Source of the DNA: Actinobacteria bacterium UBA4426
Lineage (GTDB): Bacteria; Actinomycetota; Actinomycetes; S36-B12
Assembly (NCBI GenBank): GCA_002390705.1
Contig: DGQA01000005.1
Location: forward strand, 24,268-88,267
DNA: 64,000 bases
Direction of reading: 5' to 3'
A program made the translations under genes and the position numbers. A model generated the notes under the pieces. It searched no databases and was not told where the DNA came from. It saw only the letters and a program-made list of their open reading frames with translations. Positions 42,703 to 52,417 of this stretch are shown piece by piece. The stretch's first letter is position 1. The number at the start of each line of letters is the position of its first letter.

Positions 42703-43641
42703 TTAGGGGAGAAGAACTTCGAGACCACGCATTGCAGGAAATAACGCAATCACGATTACGGTCGGCAGGATCAAGAACACGACCGGGACCAACATGACGA
42801 CGTCTTTTTTCCCCGCGAGCTCAATTAACTGTTGCCTTTGCTCACTACGAGCGTCGGCTGCTTGAGCTCGTAGAACGCCGCTCAATGGGGTCCCCCGCTC
42901 AATCGCAATCACTAAGCCGGAAACAAAACGCTCCACTGAGCGAGAACCCGTACGTTCGGACATGGCAACTAGCGCATCGATAAATGCGGAGCCCGCCTTA
43001 ACATCGGCAACGCAAGTTTCTAATTCATCTGCCAGGTCTCCATGGCCTAAATGTGCGATTCGAGTGAGTGCGGCAAGGGATGTCTCTCCAGCTGTAACCG
43101 AAAAAGCCAGCAGTTCTGCGAGATCAGGGAATTGCGAGTCAATTCGCTCAACCCGCTTTCTTCCCATTCCGGAAACATGTTTGTCGTGCAGAAGGAAACC
43201 AAGTACGATCCCCAGAGCCACCGTGAAGGCAAGTGCAATCGGATTCGAGCCACGCCTAATGGACCACATACCGATCACAATTCCTGCAACTAGTCCCAGT
43301 GCTGCCCACGTAATTTGCTCCCACCGATAGCGGCTCAAATCAGTTGTGCGATCCCCCGTAGTCTTGCCGGCCTTTTGCAATCTCTCAATCAATTTGTCGG
43401 CGCTGCCAAAACGAGTGATCCACCCAGAGTCAGGGCTGAGTAACTCTCGAAGTACGGATAGAACCCCCACCTGGTTTTTGATTGGGATCAGCGCAGTTAG
43501 CTCCGGGATGCTGCCGTGAGATGCACGCATCACCCTCATTGAAATAGTGATCGGGGCCAAGGAACGGTACCGGGAAATTACGCTCAAGAAACCAGCGGCG
43601 GCAATGAGCCCGATGAGCGCCCCAACAATTGGTGCGTTCAT
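42703..43641 (-). CDS. tadC: Type II/IV secretion platform protein TadC
   Basis: A 312-residue inner-membrane protein with a T2SSF domain (SLAALTRIAHLGHGDLADELETCVADVKAG, then RSVERFVSGLVIAIERGTPL) and paired helices at both ends (IVIGMWSIRR region and VVMLVPVVFLILPTVIVIALF). With TadB it forms the platform on which the TadA motor assembles pili. It overlaps tadB by 4 nt. Confidence 0.87.
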   Translation of the reverse strand: MNAPIVGALIGLIAAAGFLSVISRYRSLAPITISMRVMRASHGSIPELTALIPIKNQVGVLSVLRELLSPDSGWITRFGSADKLIERLQKAGKTTGDRTTDLSRYRWEQITWAALGLVAGIVIGMWSIRRGSNPIALAFTVALGIVLGFLLHDKHVSGMGRKRVERIDSQFPDLAELLAFSVTAGETSLAALTRIAHLGHGDLADELETCVADVKAGSAFIDALVAMSERTGSRSVERFVSGLVIAIERGTPLSGVLRAQAADARSEQRQQLIELAGKKDVVMLVPVVFLILPTVIVIALFPAMRGLEVLLP

Positions 43642-44498
43642 GCCGGCACCGCGCAGACAACCCGAGACTCGATGGGTAAAGCGCCAATGCGCAACATGAG
43701 TCGATAGGCGATGAATGAGATCCCTGCGGCACCCAGCAATACAACGGCTCCAAGTCCAGTTCGAAAGGCTGCAACCGCATCAGGTCTAGTGCACAACATG
43801 GCCAAAGTGAGCCACGGGGCTGCGATTGACATCCGGGCAGCAGAAATGGTCCAACTTTGCCGAGCTTCAATGTCACCCCTGGTGAGCGCATCACTTCGTA
43901 GTAGGCCGCTCAGAGTTCGCAGCACGTGACCCAAATCTGTTCCCCCCACTTCATGTGCAATGCGCAATGCGGAAATTACTCGATCAGCAACCGGGTCGCT
44001 GAGACGTTCTTGTAACGCGTTCAGCGCCTGTGCAAATGACCCGGTTGACCGGTAATAATCGGAGAAGTGAGCAAAGGCATAGCGCAACTGAGCGGGCCCA
44101 TTTTTTGAAAGGTCAGCTACAGCTTCGGGGAGAGACATGCCGGCCCGCACGGAGGATGCGAGCGAATCAACTGCGTCAGGCCAACTTGTGCGAAGGGCTT
44201 TTGACCGCAATCTGGCGCGACGTTTAACACTAAAAATTGGAATGAAGGCCGTGCCCACAGCGGCCATTAGAGCCACGATCGGGAGTGAAGTAATAATCAA
44301 TGAGATGGATCCCGTGGCCAATCCAGCAATTGCCATGGTCGTGTACACCGTTCGAGCCGTCACATTGGCCAACCCAGCGGATTTCACCAGCGCTCCCACA
44401 TAACTTTCTTTGGGAGCTCTCGCTGGTCGGTTACTGCTCAGCGCCAATACGATTAAAAGAGCGGCCACGCCAACACACAGGCCCACGACAGCACCCAT
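43638..44498 (-). CDS. tadB: Type II/IV secretion platform protein TadB
   Basis: A 286-residue membrane protein with the T2SSF domain in the middle (LASSVRAGMSLPEAVADL, then RVISALRIAHEVGGTDLGHVLRTLSGLLRSD). Helices lie at both ends. Its first base overlaps the end of tadA, and it overlaps tadC by 4 nt. It is the TadB partner in the pilus platform. Confidence 0.87.
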   Translation of the reverse strand: MGAVVGLCVGVAALLIVLALSSNRPARAPKESYVGALVKSAGLANVTARTVYTTMAIAGLATGSISLIITSLPIVALMAAVGTAFIPIFSVKRRARLRSKALRTSWPDAVDSLASSVRAGMSLPEAVADLSKNGPAQLRYAFAHFSDYYRSTGSFAQALNALQERLSDPVADRVISALRIAHEVGGTDLGHVLRTLSGLLRSDALTRGDIEARQSWTISAARMSIAAPWLTLAMLCTRPDAVAAFRTGLGAVVLLGAAGISFIAYRLMLRIGALPIESRVVCAVPA

Positions 44499-45721
44499 TA
44501 GGCCACTCCACGCAGTGGATTCTGCGCATGCAGAATGCTAGACAATTCAAAGCCACGTGCTGCAAATCTTTCCGAGTGAGGTGGGTAACCACTCTTGCGG
44601 GTTAGCCCTGACCCGTCATCCGTGAAGATCGTGCTCATCTCGACAATATTGTTCTCAACGCGACCGGTCAGACCTGAAATTTCAGTGATCCTGCGCTGCC
44701 CACTTGGATCACTCGCCGCATGGATCACTAAATCCACCGCACCCGCCACCGTAGGAACAACGAAGTCACCGGGGATATTGACTCCCGCTAATAATGGGAG
44801 CGTGCACAGTTTGGTGACTGCTTCACGAGCGCTGTTTGCGTGCAATGTAGATAGAGACGGCATTCCAGAGTTCATGGCAATGAGCAAATCAAGGCATTCG
44901 CCCTGGCGCACCTCACCAACAATCAATCGAGTGGGGCGCATGCGCAGTGCTTCGCGCACCAGCCTGCGTAATGGGATCTCCCCTGTCCCCTCCAAACTAG
45001 CGTCCCGAGTCTGCATCGCAATCCAGTCAGGATGATCAATCCTGATTTCGAACACTTCTTCGCAACTAATCACCCGCTCATGTTTAGGGACACAACCCAA
45101 GAGCGCATTAAGCAATGTAGTTTTGCCGGCCTGGGTTCCCCCCGCCACTACTGTGTTGAGTCCACATTGAACGGCGGCGTCTAGGAATATTGCCGCTTGC
45201 TGATTGAGTGTGCCCAATCCGACTAGGTCAAAAATTGATTTTGGCCGGACCACAAACCGTCGAATATTTACCGACCAGTGTTTTTGAGTTACCTCTGGAA
45301 TAACCACGTGGAGCCGGCTGCCGTCGGAAAGAACCGCGTCAACAAATGGTTGCGAAAGATCTAGCCGTCGACCCGAGGTGCGCAACATCCGTTCAACTAG
45401 ATCACGCACCTGTTCAGGGGTAAGAACGATCCCGGTCAATTCACTTCTGCCGCCACGGGCAATAAAGACTCGGTTAGGTTCATTTATCCAAATTTCCTCA
45501 ACCGTTGAGTCATCGAAAAATTTTTGCAATGGGCCGTAGCCGGAAATCTGGTGATGCACCTCAAGTACCAAAGCGGGTACGTTAATCAGCGATCCACCGG
45601 CGAATAGGTCCGATGCGCATTCTTGAATCAGGTGAAGTACCCGCGCACTATCCTGGACCGGATCAAGGTCAAGGGTCCTAATTTGTTCACGCACGCGCGA
45701 TTCAACAAGCACTGCATCCAT
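44498..45721 (-). CDS. tadA: Tad pilus assembly ATPase TadA/CpaF
   Basis: A 407-residue secretion ATPase. Walker A is VVAGGTQAGKTTLLN; Asp-box Glu residues are in CEEVFEIRIDHPDW; the Walker B-like and His boxes are in RLIVGEVRQGECLDLLIAMNSGMPSLSTLHANSA. It powers pilin polymerisation and is the first gene of the operon. AAAGGGGAA precedes the ATG. The usual tadZ/cpaE gene upstream is missing and no prepilin peptidase is in the window. Confidence 0.92.
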   Translation of the reverse strand: MDAVLVESRVREQIRTLDLDPVQDSARVLHLIQECASDLFAGGSLINVPALVLEVHHQISGYGPLQKFFDDSTVEEIWINEPNRVFIARGGRSELTGIVLTPEQVRDLVERMLRTSGRRLDLSQPFVDAVLSDGSRLHVVIPEVTQKHWSVNIRRFVVRPKSIFDLVGLGTLNQQAAIFLDAAVQCGLNTVVAGGTQAGKTTLLNALLGCVPKHERVISCEEVFEIRIDHPDWIAMQTRDASLEGTGEIPLRRLVREALRMRPTRLIVGEVRQGECLDLLIAMNSGMPSLSTLHANSAREAVTKLCTLPLLAGVNIPGDFVVPTVAGAVDLVIHAASDPSGQRRITEISGLTGRVENNIVEMSTIFTDDGSGLTRKSGYPPHSERFAARGFELSSILHAQNPLRGVA

Positions 45722-45833
45722 GTGATTCCCCTTTTATCTGCGCGCCGTATTTTGTGTGAGTTGCGCGCGTTCAGGGTAAGTCGAATCAGGACATTAAATA
45801 CAGTGGCGATTTTCTCACTGTGGATAACTCCGT

Positions 45834-46748
45834 TCAGAACAAGAATTGGTCCCAGGCGGCTTTGACGAACTCGGGGTGTTCGGCTTGGGCCATGTGACCA
45901 GTGTCAGGCAATACAACGACGTGGGCATTGGGAAATCTTTTTGTTAACCTGTGCGCCATTTTTGCATTAACTAGTACGTCCTCTCGGCCATAAATTCCCA
46001 GGGTCGGCGCACTCACACGTTCCGCCAATTTCCACGGGCGATCTGCCCCCCTGAGATCGGTATTTGTCTTGAACAGGCCGCGAAGGGAGCCAAGAAATGC
46101 TTCCGTGTTGTAAGTGAAGTGATCACGTTCCTCGGCTTCCTGAACAGCCTCAGCCATTCGGATTTGAGAAAACTGATCGGGGTGTGCGGTACAGCCGTCA
46201 ATAGTTGCTTGCACTCGATCCTGCGCAGAACTCTGAAAATACTTTGGGATCAATTTTTCACCAATACCTGGAATCGCAATTGCTGGTAAATGAACATTTC
46301 CCTTGGTTGCATAAAGGCTCGGCAATGCGGGCGAGATCAAAGTGAGCGAACGCACCAGTTCAGGTTTACGTGCGGCAAGTTGCAAGGCAATGGCACCACC
46401 GAGTGAGTTACCAAAAAGATCAACTGGGCCGAGGCCTTTGGCCAAGATGAATTCGGCAACAGCTCGGGCATGACCCGACGGGGTGTAATCACCGTCTCGC
46501 GGAGGCGGCGAAATGCCAAACCCTGGAAGATCCACCGCGTAGCCCGTCAATTGGGTATCGAGGGTCAACATCAGGTCGGTCCAGTTGAGAGAGGACCCAC
46601 CCAAACCGTGCAGAAAAACACCCACTCGGTCCGGTGACTTTGCCTCTACCGCAGTTGTTCGATAGGAAATCGTTCGCTTTGGGAGAAATTCAATACTTCG
46701 GTCGTAAGCCTGAGCGGCTTCAACTCGTGGGGCGATAGGGGAAAGCAC
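45834..46748 (-). CDS. Alpha/beta-fold hydrolase
   Basis: A 304-residue hydrolase. HG motif VGVFLHGLGGSSLNW, nucleophile Ser in LFGNSLGGAIAL, acid in IYGREDVLV and His in LPDTGHMAQAEHPEF. I chose the GTG at 46748 because TACGCT is exactly 6 nt upstream; the frame runs upstream into the divergent TetR gene. The TetR protein next to it may be its regulator. The substrate is unknown. Confidence 0.85.
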   Translation of the reverse strand: MLSPIAPRVEAAQAYDRSIEFLPKRTISYRTTAVEAKSPDRVGVFLHGLGGSSLNWTDLMLTLDTQLTGYAVDLPGFGISPPPRDGDYTPSGHARAVAEFILAKGLGPVDLFGNSLGGAIALQLAARKPELVRSLTLISPALPSLYATKGNVHLPAIAIPGIGEKLIPKYFQSSAQDRVQATIDGCTAHPDQFSQIRMAEAVQEAEERDHFTYNTEAFLGSLRGLFKTNTDLRGADRPWKLAERVSAPTLGIYGREDVLVNAKMAHRLTKRFPNAHVVVLPDTGHMAQAEHPEFVKAAWDQFLF

Positions 46749-46754
46749 TGTGGC

Positions 46755-46792
46755 AGCGTACGGGATAAATGTGCGCCACGGCAAAGTACACT
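46755..46792. promoter_or_regulatory. Divergent leaderless promoters of hydrolase and TetR genes
   Basis: Minus-strand TACGCT (46755-46760) is 6 nt before the hydrolase GTG; plus-strand TACACT (46787-46792) is 6 nt before the TetR ATG. Only 50 bp separate the two start codons, so one bound TetR could control both. Confidence 0.6.
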
Positions 46793-46798
46793 TATGCA

Positions 46799-47452
46799 AT
46801 GGCTTTAACGGCATCCATCGACGAATCAAGTTCGCGCTCGGCACGTCTGCCCAAAGCCGAACGCCGAGAACAACTTATGGCCGTGGCGCGGTCAGTCTTT
46901 GCTGAACAGGGATACCACACCACCAGCATGGAAATAATCGCCGAGACCGCCGGGGTCTCCAAGCCACTGCTCTACCAGCATTTCCCCAGCAAACTTGATT
47001 TGTACTTGGCGCTACTCGACGCTGGTATTGACGAATTACTCGACAAGTCAGATGTTTCCCTGCGCGACATAACCGATAATAAATTGCGCGTAATCGCTAC
47101 CGTACAAACCTACTTTGAGTTTGTCGACGACCCCCAAGACGCCTATCGGCTCGTTTTCGAATCTGACCTCACCAACGAACCTGAAGTGCGGGCCCGCCTT
47201 GAGCGCCTGGAGCGGGAAGTAATCAAGCGGATTGCTGCAGTCATCAAACAGGACACCGGCTTAAGTGAAACTCAAGCAACCCTGCTGGGAGCCGGGCTAC
47301 ACGGTATGGCCCAAGTTGCGGCCACCAATTGGTTGCGGGATCCTTCCCTTCCCAGAAGCGACGCAGCCGAACTCGTGTCACTTCTCTCATGGCGCGGAAT
47401 CAGCGGATTCCCGCTCTCGCACCCACCGACCAGCCCACCCTCAGCGCAGTAA
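46799..47452 (+). CDS. TetR-family transcriptional regulator
   Basis: The protein has 217 residues. The DNA-binding helix-turn-helix spans RREQLMAVARSVFAEQGYHTTSMEIIAETAGVSKPLLYQHFPSKLDLYLAL (about 21-72). The C-terminal ligand domain resembles the actinobacterial TetR encoded beside DUF3107 and RhlE. TACACT lies exactly 6 nt before the ATG at 46799, which fixes this start. DUF3107 follows by 31 nt. Confidence 0.9.
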   Translation: MALTASIDESSSRSARLPKAERREQLMAVARSVFAEQGYHTTSMEIIAETAGVSKPLLYQHFPSKLDLYLALLDAGIDELLDKSDVSLRDITDNKLRVIATVQTYFEFVDDPQDAYRLVFESDLTNEPEVRARLERLEREVIKRIAAVIKQDTGLSETQATLLGAGLHGMAQVAATNWLRDPSLPRSDAAELVSLLSWRGISGFPLSHPPTSPPSAQ

Positions 47453-47483
47453 CACAATTACAAAGCAACCGGAAGGACGAATT

Positions 47484-47705
47484 ATGGACATCACAATTGG
47501 AGTGCAGCACATTGCACGAGATATCTCACTTGAAACAGAGGAAAGCGCCGAGGCGATTTCGCAGAAAGTCACGGAAACAATTGCCGCGGACGGAATGCTT
47601 CACTTGACCGACACTAAGGGTCGGATTGTTCTGGTTCCGGCTAGCAAAATTGCCTACGTCGAACTAGGACCTGCGACGGGCCGTCGCGTTGGGTTTGGTA
47701 AATAG
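47484..47705 (+). CDS. DUF3107 family protein
   Basis: A 73-residue protein that matches the actinobacterial DUF3107 family: MDITIGVQHIARDISLETEES at the start and IVLVPASKIAYVELGP near the end. GGAAGGAC precedes the ATG. Function unknown. It regularly lies between the TetR and ferritin-like genes, as here. Confidence 0.9.
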   Translation: MDITIGVQHIARDISLETEESAEAISQKVTETIAADGMLHLTDTKGRIVLVPASKIAYVELGPATGRRVGFGK

Positions 47706-47708
47706 CGT

Positions 47709-48404
47709 CTAGGCTGCTAAACCGAGATCGGCCATGCGCCGAGAGTGGTTATCCGTTAATCGCGCCAGCATTCGACCGATTTCCGCGAGATCAGCTCCTG
47801 GCCGATCGACTCCGCCAATAATTAGTGCTGCCAGCGCATCCCGTTCAGCGGCCACTCTTTGGGCTTGAGATAACGCCTCACCCACAAGTCGTCGCCCCCA
47901 CAGCGCCAAACGCCCGGCAACTTTCGGGTCTTCCTCTATCGCTGTGCGAATTCGTTCAACGACGTAGGCTGCCTGTGAAAGGTCATCACACACTTCATGT
48001 ACCAGTTCGCGAGTTTTGGGATCAACATAAGAAGAAATCTCGCGGTAAAAATCCAAGCCAATTCCATCACCCACGAAAGCCTTCATTAATCCCTCGAGCC
48101 AGTCCGTTGGCTTGGTCTTCATATGAAAGTCCTCCAGTGTCTGCCGAAATGGCTCCATCGCCATTTCAGGGTCGGCACCGAGTTCAACAAGTCGATTACG
48201 CAGCGCCATGAAGTGCCTAAATTCCGCTGTGGCCAATTCGCCTATGGAGGCCTTGTCGGCGAACGTTGGCGCCAGCACCGAGTCAGCAGCCATCCGCTCA
48301 AAAGCGGTCAGTTCACTCACGGCCAGCACTGCAAGGAGGTCAATGACCGCCGCCCGATATTGGGGATCATCGTCCAAATCCTGATCAATCGACTCCTGAG
48401 TCAT
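47709..48404 (-). CDS. Ferritin-like fold protein (MiaE-like family)
   Basis: A 231-residue helical protein whose Glu and His residues (Glu31/Glu36 in SELTAFE, Glu61 and His64 in AEFRHF, and HEVCDD later) fit the diiron positions of ferritin-like enzymes related to the tRNA hydroxylase MiaE. A conserved actinobacterial neighbour of rhlE. Whether it binds iron or acts on tRNA is not known. Confidence 0.8.
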   Translation of the reverse strand: MTQESIDQDLDDDPQYRAAVIDLLAVLAVSELTAFERMAADSVLAPTFADKASIGELATAEFRHFMALRNRLVELGADPEMAMEPFRQTLEDFHMKTKPTDWLEGLMKAFVGDGIGLDFYREISSYVDPKTRELVHEVCDDLSQAAYVVERIRTAIEEDPKVAGRLALWGRRLVGEALSQAQRVAAERDALAALIIGGVDRPGADLAEIGRMLARLTDNHSRRMADLGLAA

Positions 48405-48557
48405 AGGGCCGAATCAACTCCGCTCATATCGGGGGATCGCACTTGGCTAGGGCTAGCCGAGCCCCATAAGGGTATCGGGGTACCATGAAATCAATGAGCC
48501 ATTCGCTCAGGATCCCCGAAGCGGGCTGATTCCCGCCTCATTAACACTGGAGTTCCC

Positions 48558-50030
48558 CTGTCAACCACGACCGAAAACCCGCCTGAAAACCAGGCAGAAA
48601 ACACGCTAGCACCGGCTAAATCATTTGCCGAACTCGGAGCGCACCCCAAAATTGTTTCCGCGCTTTCAGCTAAGGGCATTGATTTTGCCTTCCCCATCCA
48701 AGAAATGTGCATGTCCATGGCCCTTGATGGACGCGACATTATTGGCCAAGCCAAAACCGGAACTGGTAAAACATTAGGTTTCGGGGTGCCCTTGCTTCAG
48801 CGCATGGAGATCCCTGGTGGATCAACACCACAGGCACTCGTTGTCTGTCCTACCCGCGAACTCGCATCCCAAGTTGCATCCGATCTCGAAATTGCTGGCA
48901 AAGACCTCCACATTCGTGTCTTGGCCGTGTACGGCGGTCGCGCAATTGAACCCCAGATCGATGCCCTGAAATCCGGAATCGATGTTGTTGTGGGAACCCC
49001 TGGGCGGATACTTGACCTTGCCGGTCGTCGCGATCTCAATTTGAGCAGCGTCCGGGTACTCGTCATGGACGAAGCCGACGAAATGCTCGACATGGGCTTC
49101 CTACCTGACGTGGAGCGAATTGTCGCGATGCTCCCCATCAGCCGACAGACCATGTTGTTTTCGGCCACAATGCCGGGTCAAATTGTCAACCTGGCTCGCC
49201 GCTATATGTCACAACCCACGCATATTCGCGCAAGTGATCCCAGCGATGAAAGTGCGATGGTTGACGCAATTGAGCAGCATGTATGGCGCGCCCACCCAAT
49301 GGACAAGTTCGAACTGGTTGCCCGAATCATGCAAGCAGATGGTCGTGGGCTCGCCATGATCTTCACTCGGACAAAGAGAAAAGCACAAAAAATTTACGAT
49401 GATCTCACCGAACGCGGCTTCGCTGTAGGAACTGTCCACGGCGATTTAGGCCAAGGGGCGCGTGAACAAGCCCTGCGTGCATTCCGCGGGGGCAAGATTG
49501 ACATCCTTGTGGCAACCGATGTGGCGGCTCGAGGCATTGACGTTGATGGTGTGACCCACGTAATCAACTTTGAGTGCCCAGAAGATGAAAAGGCCTACTT
49601 GCACCGAGTTGGGCGAACAGGTCGAGCAGGTAACTCTGGGGTTGCGGTGACGCTCGTTGACTGGGAAGACGTTGCCCGATGGCAAATGATTGATCGTGCA
49701 CTCAAATTGCCGTTCAAGGATCCACTTGAGACCTATTCAACGAGTGAGCATGTGTACACCGGTCTTGGCATCCCAGCTGATGCAAGCGGTCGCCTTACAA
49801 AGGGTGAGCGCACCCGCGCTGGTCTTGGCGCTGAGAACCTTGAGGACATCGGCGGGAAGCAACCACAGCAAAAACCGCCCGCTCGCAAATCATCTGGAGG
49901 CAGGCCCCCGGCACGGAAACAGTCCACAGCTAAAGCGCCCACGAGCACCTCTGATGGCATTACCCCCAAGAACAAGCCAACAGGCAAAACACGCGAACGT
50001 CGCCGGACCCGCAGCGGTGACGGAACCTAA
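48558..50030 (+). CDS. rhlE: DEAD-box RNA helicase RhlE-like, probable CTG start
   Basis: A 490-residue RNA helicase. The Q motif (FAELGAHPKIVSALSAKGIDFAFPIQ) lies upstream of the first ATG (48705), so translation must begin earlier. Between the last in-frame stop (48495) and 48705 there is no ATG, GTG or TTG; CTG at 48558 has GGAG 5 nt before it and gives STTTENPP, like homologues. Motif I is AKTGTGKT, II is DEAD, III is SAT, and VI is HRVGRTGRAG. The basic tail binds RNA. Confidence 0.88.
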   Translation: MSTTTENPPENQAENTLAPAKSFAELGAHPKIVSALSAKGIDFAFPIQEMCMSMALDGRDIIGQAKTGTGKTLGFGVPLLQRMEIPGGSTPQALVVCPTRELASQVASDLEIAGKDLHIRVLAVYGGRAIEPQIDALKSGIDVVVGTPGRILDLAGRRDLNLSSVRVLVMDEADEMLDMGFLPDVERIVAMLPISRQTMLFSATMPGQIVNLARRYMSQPTHIRASDPSDESAMVDAIEQHVWRAHPMDKFELVARIMQADGRGLAMIFTRTKRKAQKIYDDLTERGFAVGTVHGDLGQGAREQALRAFRGGKIDILVATDVAARGIDVDGVTHVINFECPEDEKAYLHRVGRTGRAGNSGVAVTLVDWEDVARWQMIDRALKLPFKDPLETYSTSEHVYTGLGIPADASGRLTKGERTRAGLGAENLEDIGGKQPQQKPPARKSSGGRPPARKQSTAKAPTSTSDGITPKNKPTGKTRERRRTRSGDGT

Positions 50031-50403
50031 GTTTTCACGCGAGCTTGCTCGCACCCGCGAGTGTGCGCGCTTGGCGCGGGATTTTCTTGAACTACATGTG
50101 CCCACTTCACCTGCAAGAGACTCCCTAGAACTCGTTACATCTGAGTTGGTCACGAATGCCTTTACACACGGGATCGGTGAAATTCAGATCACACTTGAAT
50201 CTGGGCCGCAATCGGAGTGGACTGTCCGCGTGAGTAGCGATTTCGATGCATCAGCTGGTCCGCCAGATCTGGGTGTTCAAAAAGTTCGTGACACGCTTGC
50301 CGAAAACGGGCGGGGTCTCCAGGTTGTTGATGCAGTGAGTTCACATTGGGGATGGGATATAGCCGGCCCAACCCTGGTTGTGTGGGCAACAATTTCGCAA
50401 TAA
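50017..50403 (+). CDS. ATP-binding protein, anti-sigma-factor / histidine-kinase-like ATPase
   Basis: A 128-residue GHKL ATPase of the RsbW/SpoIIAB type. The N box is LVTSELVTNAFTHG and the G boxes are in GPPDLGVQKV and NGRGLQVVDAVSSHWGW. Such proteins bind or phosphorylate anti-anti-sigma factors, but no partner gene is near. The GTG at 50017 overlaps the rhlE stop by 14 nt; the frame is open upstream inside rhlE. Confidence 0.82.
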   Translation: MTEPKFSRELARTRECARLARDFLELHVPTSPARDSLELVTSELVTNAFTHGIGEIQITLESGPQSEWTVRVSSDFDASAGPPDLGVQKVRDTLAENGRGLQVVDAVSSHWGWDIAGPTLVVWATISQ

Positions 50404-50414
50404 CTAGTGAATAA

Positions 50415-51167
50415 CTAGAGAGTCGTGTAACTCGCCGAAATAAGTAGTGACGAGAACAAAACCACCGCGAAGGTGAACCAGCCGAGCCTCGCCACCTTGA
50501 CACTCGGCAACTCTTCACGAAAAACTCCCATCAAAACCGCGCCTCCAAGGAATCCCATGGGAATAGCAACCCACAATTCGTTGGGTGGTGGTGCGATAAA
50601 TGACAACAGGAGCCCCAACGCGAGGGCGGCCGAGAGCACCCACCTATCTTCTCTGCGGAAATGCTTCGGGTGAGCCCGCACCATACCCCGATCGATCAGA
50701 ATGAAATGCAAGCTCATAACCAGGGCGAAAAGAACCGCAAAATCGGCACCTATTTCAATTCGATCGAAATTCGTGTACGCGAAGATAAGGCTAAGCAGCG
50801 CATTCATGCCCAGATGGATCCGGTAGAGCTGCTGTGATCCATTTGGTTTCGACTCGGCTTTAGCATCCAGAAAATAGAACGTGACCAAGCCGATGAGCGC
50901 CACAAAGAACAAGGCTGATTGAATAAATAAATCCGGTAATGCTTCGGCCAGCCCAGCCCGGTCAAATACTTCTTCACCGTCGGCCAATTCCGGCAGCAAA
51001 TGCACGAATACGTAGGCGATTGCTACCCCGCCGGCAAATGAGGCGATGGCATCCTGACGACTCGATGTTCGGTTAAGAAGTGCGCTGTTAAGAATGCGGG
51101 GGGCGAAAATGTGCGTCATCGAAACAAACGCTGTGAGCCCTATTGCTAAAACCCACGTTGTATTCAC
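50415..51167 (-). CDS. Polytopic membrane protein, ZIP-transporter-like
   Basis: The protein has 250 residues and about seven helices. SFAGGVAIAYVFVHLLPEL resembles the His-containing helix of ZIP metal transporters, and LGGAVLMGVFREELP a later ZIP helix, but the full metal-site set (HNxxE) is not clear, so transport is only a suggestion. The GTG at 51167 has TAGAAT exactly 6 nt upstream (leaderless). Confidence 0.65.
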   Translation of the reverse strand: MNTTWVLAIGLTAFVSMTHIFAPRILNSALLNRTSSRQDAIASFAGGVAIAYVFVHLLPELADGEEVFDRAGLAEALPDLFIQSALFFVALIGLVTFYFLDAKAESKPNGSQQLYRIHLGMNALLSLIFAYTNFDRIEIGADFAVLFALVMSLHFILIDRGMVRAHPKHFRREDRWVLSAALALGLLLSFIAPPPNELWVAIPMGFLGGAVLMGVFREELPSVKVARLGWFTFAVVLFSSLLISASYTTL

Positions 51168-51185
51168 CAACTCATTCTAGTTGCG

Positions 51186-52391
51186 TTAGCTCTTGAGCTT
51201 GTATTCCTCCAGCAGCCGGCGCGAAATGATCATCTTTTGAATATCGGCTGTCCCTTCACCGATCATGAGCATGGGAGCCTCACGGTAAAGACGTTCAATT
51301 TCGTATTCCTTTGAGTAACCGTAACCACCGTGAATCCGAAATGAATCCTCAACAACTTCCTTGCAGTATTCGCTGGCTAAAAATTTGGCCATGCCGGACT
51401 CAAGGTCGTTGCGAGCGCCGCTGTCTTTAAGGCGTGCTGCCATTACCATCATTTGGTGGGCTGCTTCCACTTTTGTTGCCATATCAGCCAAGCGGAAAGC
51501 AACCGCCTGGTGCTCAATAATTGCTTTTCCAAAAGTGACCCGCAGTTGCGCGTATTCGATTCCAAGTTCAAATGCGCGGATGGCGACTCCGCAGGCACGG
51601 GCCGCCACATTAACGCGCCCCACTTCAACCCCATCCATCATTTGATAGAAGCCCTTACCCGCTTCTCCACCCAAAAGGTCCTCAGTGGAAAGCTGGAGGT
51701 CATCCATGATTAATTCTGTAGTGTCAACGCCCTTGTAACCCATTTTTTCGATCTTGCCGGGAATATTAAGCCCGGGCCGTACTTCACCGAATCCCTCCGG
51801 TTTTTCAACGAGAAAAGTTGACATGCGCTTGTACACACTTGACTCAGCCGGCGCCGCATCGTCGGTGCGCACTAAAACCGCCACCAGAGTTGAGGAACCG
51901 CCGTTAGTCACCCACATTTTCTGGCCGGTAATGGCATAGCCTTCAGCGTTTTTCACACCTTTGGAGGTGATCGCTGCTACGTCGGAGCCACAATTGGGCT
52001 CACTCATGCTAAACGCGCCGCGCACTTCACCAGTTGCCATGCGGGGCAAATATCTCTCTTTTTGTTCTTGTGTTCCGTGGTGCATGATCATGTAGGCAAC
52101 AATGAAGTGAGTATTGATCACTCCACTGACGCTCATCCAACCGCGGGCAATTTCTTCCACTACGAGAACATAGGTAAGTAAAGACTCACCCAAGCCGCCA
52201 TACTCCTCAGGAATCATGAGTCCAAATACCCCGAGTTCCTTTAATCCATCAACGATTGCCTGCGGATATTCATCATTATGCTCAAGTTCGTTGGCAACCG
52301 GAAGAATCTCATTATTTACGAAGTCGCGAACCGCACTCAGGATTTCAGTCTGAATGTCGGTCATTCCTTCGGTATAAGCCAAGCGTGTCAT
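51186..52391 (-). CDS. Acyl-CoA dehydrogenase
   Basis: A 401-residue FAD enzyme that oxidises acyl-CoA. FAD/substrate motifs: FSMSEPNCGSDVAAI and WVTNGGSSTL; the catalytic Glu is in MLMIGEGTADIQKMI near the C-terminus, as in short-chain and isovaleryl-type enzymes. GGGG lies 5 nt before the ATG. The CitE-like gene is 26 nt upstream on the same strand, suggesting a shared acyl-CoA pathway. Confidence 0.92.
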   Translation of the reverse strand: MTRLAYTEGMTDIQTEILSAVRDFVNNEILPVANELEHNDEYPQAIVDGLKELGVFGLMIPEEYGGLGESLLTYVLVVEEIARGWMSVSGVINTHFIVAYMIMHHGTQEQKERYLPRMATGEVRGAFSMSEPNCGSDVAAITSKGVKNAEGYAITGQKMWVTNGGSSTLVAVLVRTDDAAPAESSVYKRMSTFLVEKPEGFGEVRPGLNIPGKIEKMGYKGVDTTELIMDDLQLSTEDLLGGEAGKGFYQMMDGVEVGRVNVAARACGVAIRAFELGIEYAQLRVTFGKAIIEHQAVAFRLADMATKVEAAHQMMVMAARLKDSGARNDLESGMAKFLASEYCKEVVEDSFRIHGGYGYSKEYEIERLYREAPMLMIGEGTADIQKMIISRRLLEEYKLKS

Positions 52392-52417
52392 GTTTTCCCC
52401 TATTCAGATTATTTTGC

